Of a stretch of DNA of 6,744 nucleotides, positions 4,466-6,744 are shown in pieces. Below the pieces are notes generated by a model, which was not told the origin of the DNA, did no database searches, and saw nothing but the letters and a program-made list of their open reading frames with translations. This stretch comes from Clostridia bacterium (GTDB lineage Bacteria; Bacillota_A; Clostridia; Oscillospirales; CAG-272): NCBI GenBank assembly GCA_017630995.1, contig JAGBUD010000085.1, positions 1 to 6,744 of the forward strand, read 5' to 3'. Numbering within the stretch: the stretch's first letter is position 1; each line of letters starts with the position of its first letter. The translations under genes and the position numbers were made by a program.

Positions 4466-5125
4466 ATGTATAAAAATATCATTAAAAGATTTTTTGATAT
4501 TGTTTTGTCAAGCATTGCGATAGTTCTTACCGCTCTGCCGATGCTGATTGTCGCAATAGCTATTAAAATTGACGATCCAGGTCCCGTTTTTTTTACCCAA
4601 AAGCGTGTGGGCAAAAGCAAAAACGGACAAATTACATATTTTAATATTTGGAAATTCCGCAGTATGAAAACCTCAACTCCGTCCGATACGCCGACACATC
4701 TTTTGTCGGATCCCGAGCAGTACATAACCCGTGTCGGCAGGTTCATTCGTAAGACGAGTATCGACGAATTGCCTCAAATTTATCAGGTGTTCACGGGCAA
4801 GCTTTCTATTGTGGGTCCGAGACCTGCTTTGTGGTCGCAGTATGATTTGATCGAGGAACGCGAGAAATACGGTGCAAACGATATAACCCCCGGCATTACC
4901 GGATGGGCGCAGATCAACGGCCGAGACGAGCTGGAAATTGACGTCAAGGCAAGACTTGACGGCGAATATACCGCCGCGCTGAATGCAGGCAAATTTAAGG
5001 GATTTGCAATGGACGTGAGATGCCTTTTCGGCACAGTCGCCAGAGTGCTTAAATCCGACGGCGTCGTCGAAGGCGGCACCGGCGAGATGAAGAAACAGGA
5101 GAAAGAAAAAGAGAAAGTTTTATGA
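4466..5125 (+). CDS. Monotopic phosphoglycosyl transferase (bacterial sugar transferase family)
   Basis: 219 residues, the compact PglC/WcaJ-catalytic-domain type. It transfers a sugar-1-phosphate from a nucleotide sugar to undecaprenyl phosphate on the inner face of the membrane, the first step of a capsule, exopolysaccharide or glycoprotein glycan. Family marks in order: KRFFDIV (7-13), a membrane-inserting helix at about 11-34 with a helix-breaking Pro25, DDPGPVFFTQKRVG (36-49), KFRSMKT (63-69), the catalytic Asp-Glu pair in TSIDELPQ (D100-E101), SIVGPRP (114-120) and PGITGWAQINGRDELEID (142-159). The residue before Pro25 is Leu, where relatives often have Ser. The tail from about 208 is strongly charged (KKQEKEKEK) and encoded by a purine run. 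It starts at ATG 4466 and ends in an ATGA overlap with the next gene, so the two are coupled. The sugar specificity cannot be read from sequence. Confidence 0.94.
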   Translation: MYKNIIKRFFDIVLSSIAIVLTALPMLIVAIAIKIDDPGPVFFTQKRVGKSKNGQITYFNIWKFRSMKTSTPSDTPTHLLSDPEQYITRVGRFIRKTSIDELPQIYQVFTGKLSIVGPRPALWSQYDLIEEREKYGANDITPGITGWAQINGRDELEIDVKARLDGEYTAALNAGKFKGFAMDVRCLFGTVARVLKSDGVVEGGTGEMKKQEKEKEKVL

Positions 5126-6015
5126 TAAATCCATTAGTTAGCATCATAGTTGCAACCTACCGCAGAGAAGACGTTTTGTGGAATGCATTGTCATCATTGT
5201 CGAGTCAAAGCTATTCTAATATCGAGGTTGTACTTGTTGATGATAATGACGATTTGCAATGGAATACAAGAGTACGAGACGTTGTCGAAAGATTTGGAGA
5301 AAAGTACCCTTCTGTTAGGTTCCAATACATCGTCAATCATCCTAATCGTGGTTCGGCAGAGACACGTAATATAGGAATAAGTGTCGCTAATGGTGATTAC
5401 ATTACATTTCTTGATGATGATGATGTATATCTTCCGGATAAAGTTAAGCAACAAGTTGCTTTTATGGAACAAAAACAACTGGATTATTCGATAACTGATT
5501 TATATCTATACAACGAAAACGGAAAGTTAGTTGACAAACGAACAAGAGGTTATCTAACAACAGCAAATGAGCATAAGCTTTTTGAATGTCATATGAAATA
5601 TCATATTACCGGCACCGATGCAATGATGTTTCGAAAAGATTATATTGTAAAAATCGGTGGTTTTCCTCCGATCGATGTGGGTGATGAGTTTCATTTAATG
5701 CAACGTGCAATAGAACACGAAGGCAAATTCGGCTATCTCCCTGTGTGCGATATTATGGCGTATGTTCACACCGGAGAAGGCGGACTTTCTAGTGGTCAAG
5801 GAAAAATCAATGGCGAAAATGCTTTGTATGATCATAAGAAAAAATATTTTTGTGGTTTGAACCGAAAAACTGTAAAGTATATAAAAACGAGACATTACGC
5901 TGTTTTAGCATATGCATATTTGCGCATGGGGCAGCTTTGGAAATTTTTGTTAAATTCTATGTTTGGATTTTTCATTTCGCCAGTGTTATTTTTCAGTGTG
6001 TTGTTCAGTAGGTAA
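5122..6015 (+). CDS. Family 2 glycosyltransferase (GT-A fold)
   Basis: 297 residues. The N-terminal half is a typical GT2 nucleotide-sugar-binding fold: VSIIVATYRRED (6-17), VVLVDDNDD (36-44), HPNRGSAETRNIGIS (73-87) and the metal-binding DXD-type run FLDDDD (97-101). GGFPPIDVGDEFHLMQRA (179-196) contains the acidic D188-E189 pair at the place of the catalytic base. The inverting reaction would add a sugar to the lipid-linked acceptor made by the upstream enzyme, on the cytoplasmic face. The last 17-20 residues (about 278-296) are hydrophobic and may touch the membrane. It overlaps the upstream gene by 4 bp (ATGA); its own ribosome site is weak and distant (GGAG at 5098-5101), consistent with coupled translation. 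G+C is much lower than in the upstream gene, hinting at a separate origin. Donor and linkage are unknown. Confidence 0.93.
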   Translation: MINPLVSIIVATYRREDVLWNALSSLSSQSYSNIEVVLVDDNDDLQWNTRVRDVVERFGEKYPSVRFQYIVNHPNRGSAETRNIGISVANGDYITFLDDDDVYLPDKVKQQVAFMEQKQLDYSITDLYLYNENGKLVDKRTRGYLTTANEHKLFECHMKYHITGTDAMMFRKDYIVKIGGFPPIDVGDEFHLMQRAIEHEGKFGYLPVCDIMAYVHTGEGGLSSGQGKINGENALYDHKKKYFCGLNRKTVKYIKTRHYAVLAYAYLRMGQLWKFLLNSMFGFFISPVLFFSVLFSR

Positions 6016-6018
6016 AAG

Positions 6019-6744
6019 ATGAAGATATTGATGATATGTGGCGTATATGCCGAAGAAAACGAAAATGAGGTTCTTGAATGCACGAAAGGCTATGCAGAAC
6101 AATCTGCGAATATCTTTCAAAGAAAGTTAATTAGTGGCATTGAACAGAATCAAGTGGAGTGTAAAATCATCTCTGCGCCGCTGATAGGAGCGTATCCTAT
6201 GCGATATAAAAGCAGTAGATTTTCAGGGTTTACAAAAACAAATTCTAACTACGAATACGTTTGTTTCAATAATATTTGGGGAATAAGAAATCTTTCTCGT
6301 TCAAAATCATTAAAAAAAGCCGTAAAAGAGTATTTAAATAGGGAGACAGAAGAGGAGTTTTTAATATTAGTATATTGTCCGCATACTCCTTTTCTAGAGG
6401 CTGCTATATATGCGAAAGAATTGAAACCCAAGAGCAAGGTGTGTTTGGTTGTTCCAGATCTTCCGCAATATATGAATTTAAATGAATCCAAAAGAGGCAT
6501 ATACGATATTTGTAAAAAAATCGATATAAGACATATGGAGAAATTTATTGCCAAGGTGGATTCGTTTGTGCTTTTAACTGAGCCAATGAAAGATGTGCTA
6601 AAAATTGGGGATCGCCCGTATATAGTTGTTGAAGGAATTGTTGATGTTGACTCTTATAAACCCAAGACGATAAAGGCCACATATGATGGAATAACAAGAA
6701 TAGTTTATGCTGGAAAAATGAATATAAAATTTGGCATAAAGGAC
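6019..6744 (+). CDS. GT4-type glycosyltransferase, N-terminal part (3' partial)
   Basis: The frame from ATG 6019 is open for 242 codons to the window edge. It begins 3 bp after the preceding stop, with AGG at 6010-6012 as a modest ribosome site. The visible part is the N-terminal acceptor-binding Rossmann domain of a GT-B enzyme: strand MKILMICGVYA, a helix with FQRKLISGI (33-41), SAPLIGAYP (52-60), FLILVYCPHTPFLEAAIYAK (114-133), VCLVVPDLPQYMN (141-153) and DSFVLLTEPMKDVL (181-194). It then enters the inter-domain linker and the first strand of the donor domain, RIVYAGKMNIKFGIKD (227-242), resembling the usual YxGxL-x-YGI-x-L segment of family 4. The donor-binding E-x7-E motif would lie beyond the window. 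No signal peptide is seen, so it probably acts in the cytoplasm, adding a further sugar in the same pathway. Low G+C matches the upstream GT2 gene. The GT4 assignment is good but not certain. Confidence 0.85.
   Translation, partial: MKILMICGVYAEENENEVLECTKGYAEQSANIFQRKLISGIEQNQVECKIISAPLIGAYPMRYKSSRFSGFTKTNSNYEYVCFNNIWGIRNLSRSKSLKKAVKEYLNRETEEEFLILVYCPHTPFLEAAIYAKELKPKSKVCLVVPDLPQYMNLNESKRGIYDICKKIDIRHMEKFIAKVDSFVLLTEPMKDVLKIGDRPYIVVEGIVDVDSYKPKTIKATYDGITRIVYAGKMNIKFGIKD

Noticed and set aside
4279..4473. Plus-strand 64-codon frame before the glycan operon
   Set aside because: It contains the operon promoter and leader, has no ribosome site and resembles nothing known.
4243..4746. Minus-strand frame of 167 codons overlapping the glycan promoter and first gene
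   Set aside because: It is antisense to a conserved sugar transferase, its composition is not protein-like, and it crosses a clear promoter.

Overview
The window looks like chromosome from an anaerobic, endospore-forming gut-type Clostridium relative, with Oscillospiraceae/Ruminococcaceae as the best guess. This rests on a C-terminal type I dockerin, a SpoIIID-like sporulation regulator fragment, strong AGGAGG-type ribosome binding sites and intrinsic terminators with T-tracts. Genus-level placement is inference.

Layout. (1) 1-1374, +: the 3' part of a secreted, strand-repeat (beta-helix-like) protein ending in a dockerin, so a probable cellulosome-type or cell-surface component. (2) 1375-1665: an intergenic patchwork with a perfect 36-nt palindrome, a minus-oriented terminator-like hairpin, five tandem 7-bp units and a cluster of ATTGTAT half-sites. 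(3) 1666-1836, +: a spoIIID-like gene cut off just after its helix-turn-helix. The break lies exactly where a 39-bp sequence begins, and this sequence recurs 845 bp downstream. (4) Between the two copies (1790-1828 and 2635-2673) sits a two-gene operon of small proteins, the second a DUF6809-like protein, closed by its own terminator. It looks like a small inserted cassette. (5) 2746-4104, -: a complete MATE (MepA-like) multidrug/cation antiporter with a clear sigma-A-type promoter and a strong terminator. (6) 4105-4465: a divergent intergenic region with both promoters, plus a + strand terminator that has no evident gene. (7) 4466-6744, +: the start of a surface glycan operon. It contains a monotopic phosphoglycosyl transferase that starts the lipid-linked glycan, a family 2 glycosyltransferase overlapping it by ATGA, and the N-terminal part of a GT4-type glycosyltransferase running off the window end.

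The three glycan genes form one transcription unit. The first enzyme loads a sugar-phosphate on undecaprenyl phosphate, and the next two presumably extend it. G+C falls sharply at the junction between the first and second of these genes, as is common where variable glycosyltransferase modules are exchanged behind a conserved first gene.

The most unusual feature is the direct-repeat-bounded cassette next to the truncated spoIIID. No complete new defence, CRISPR or RNA system is visible.
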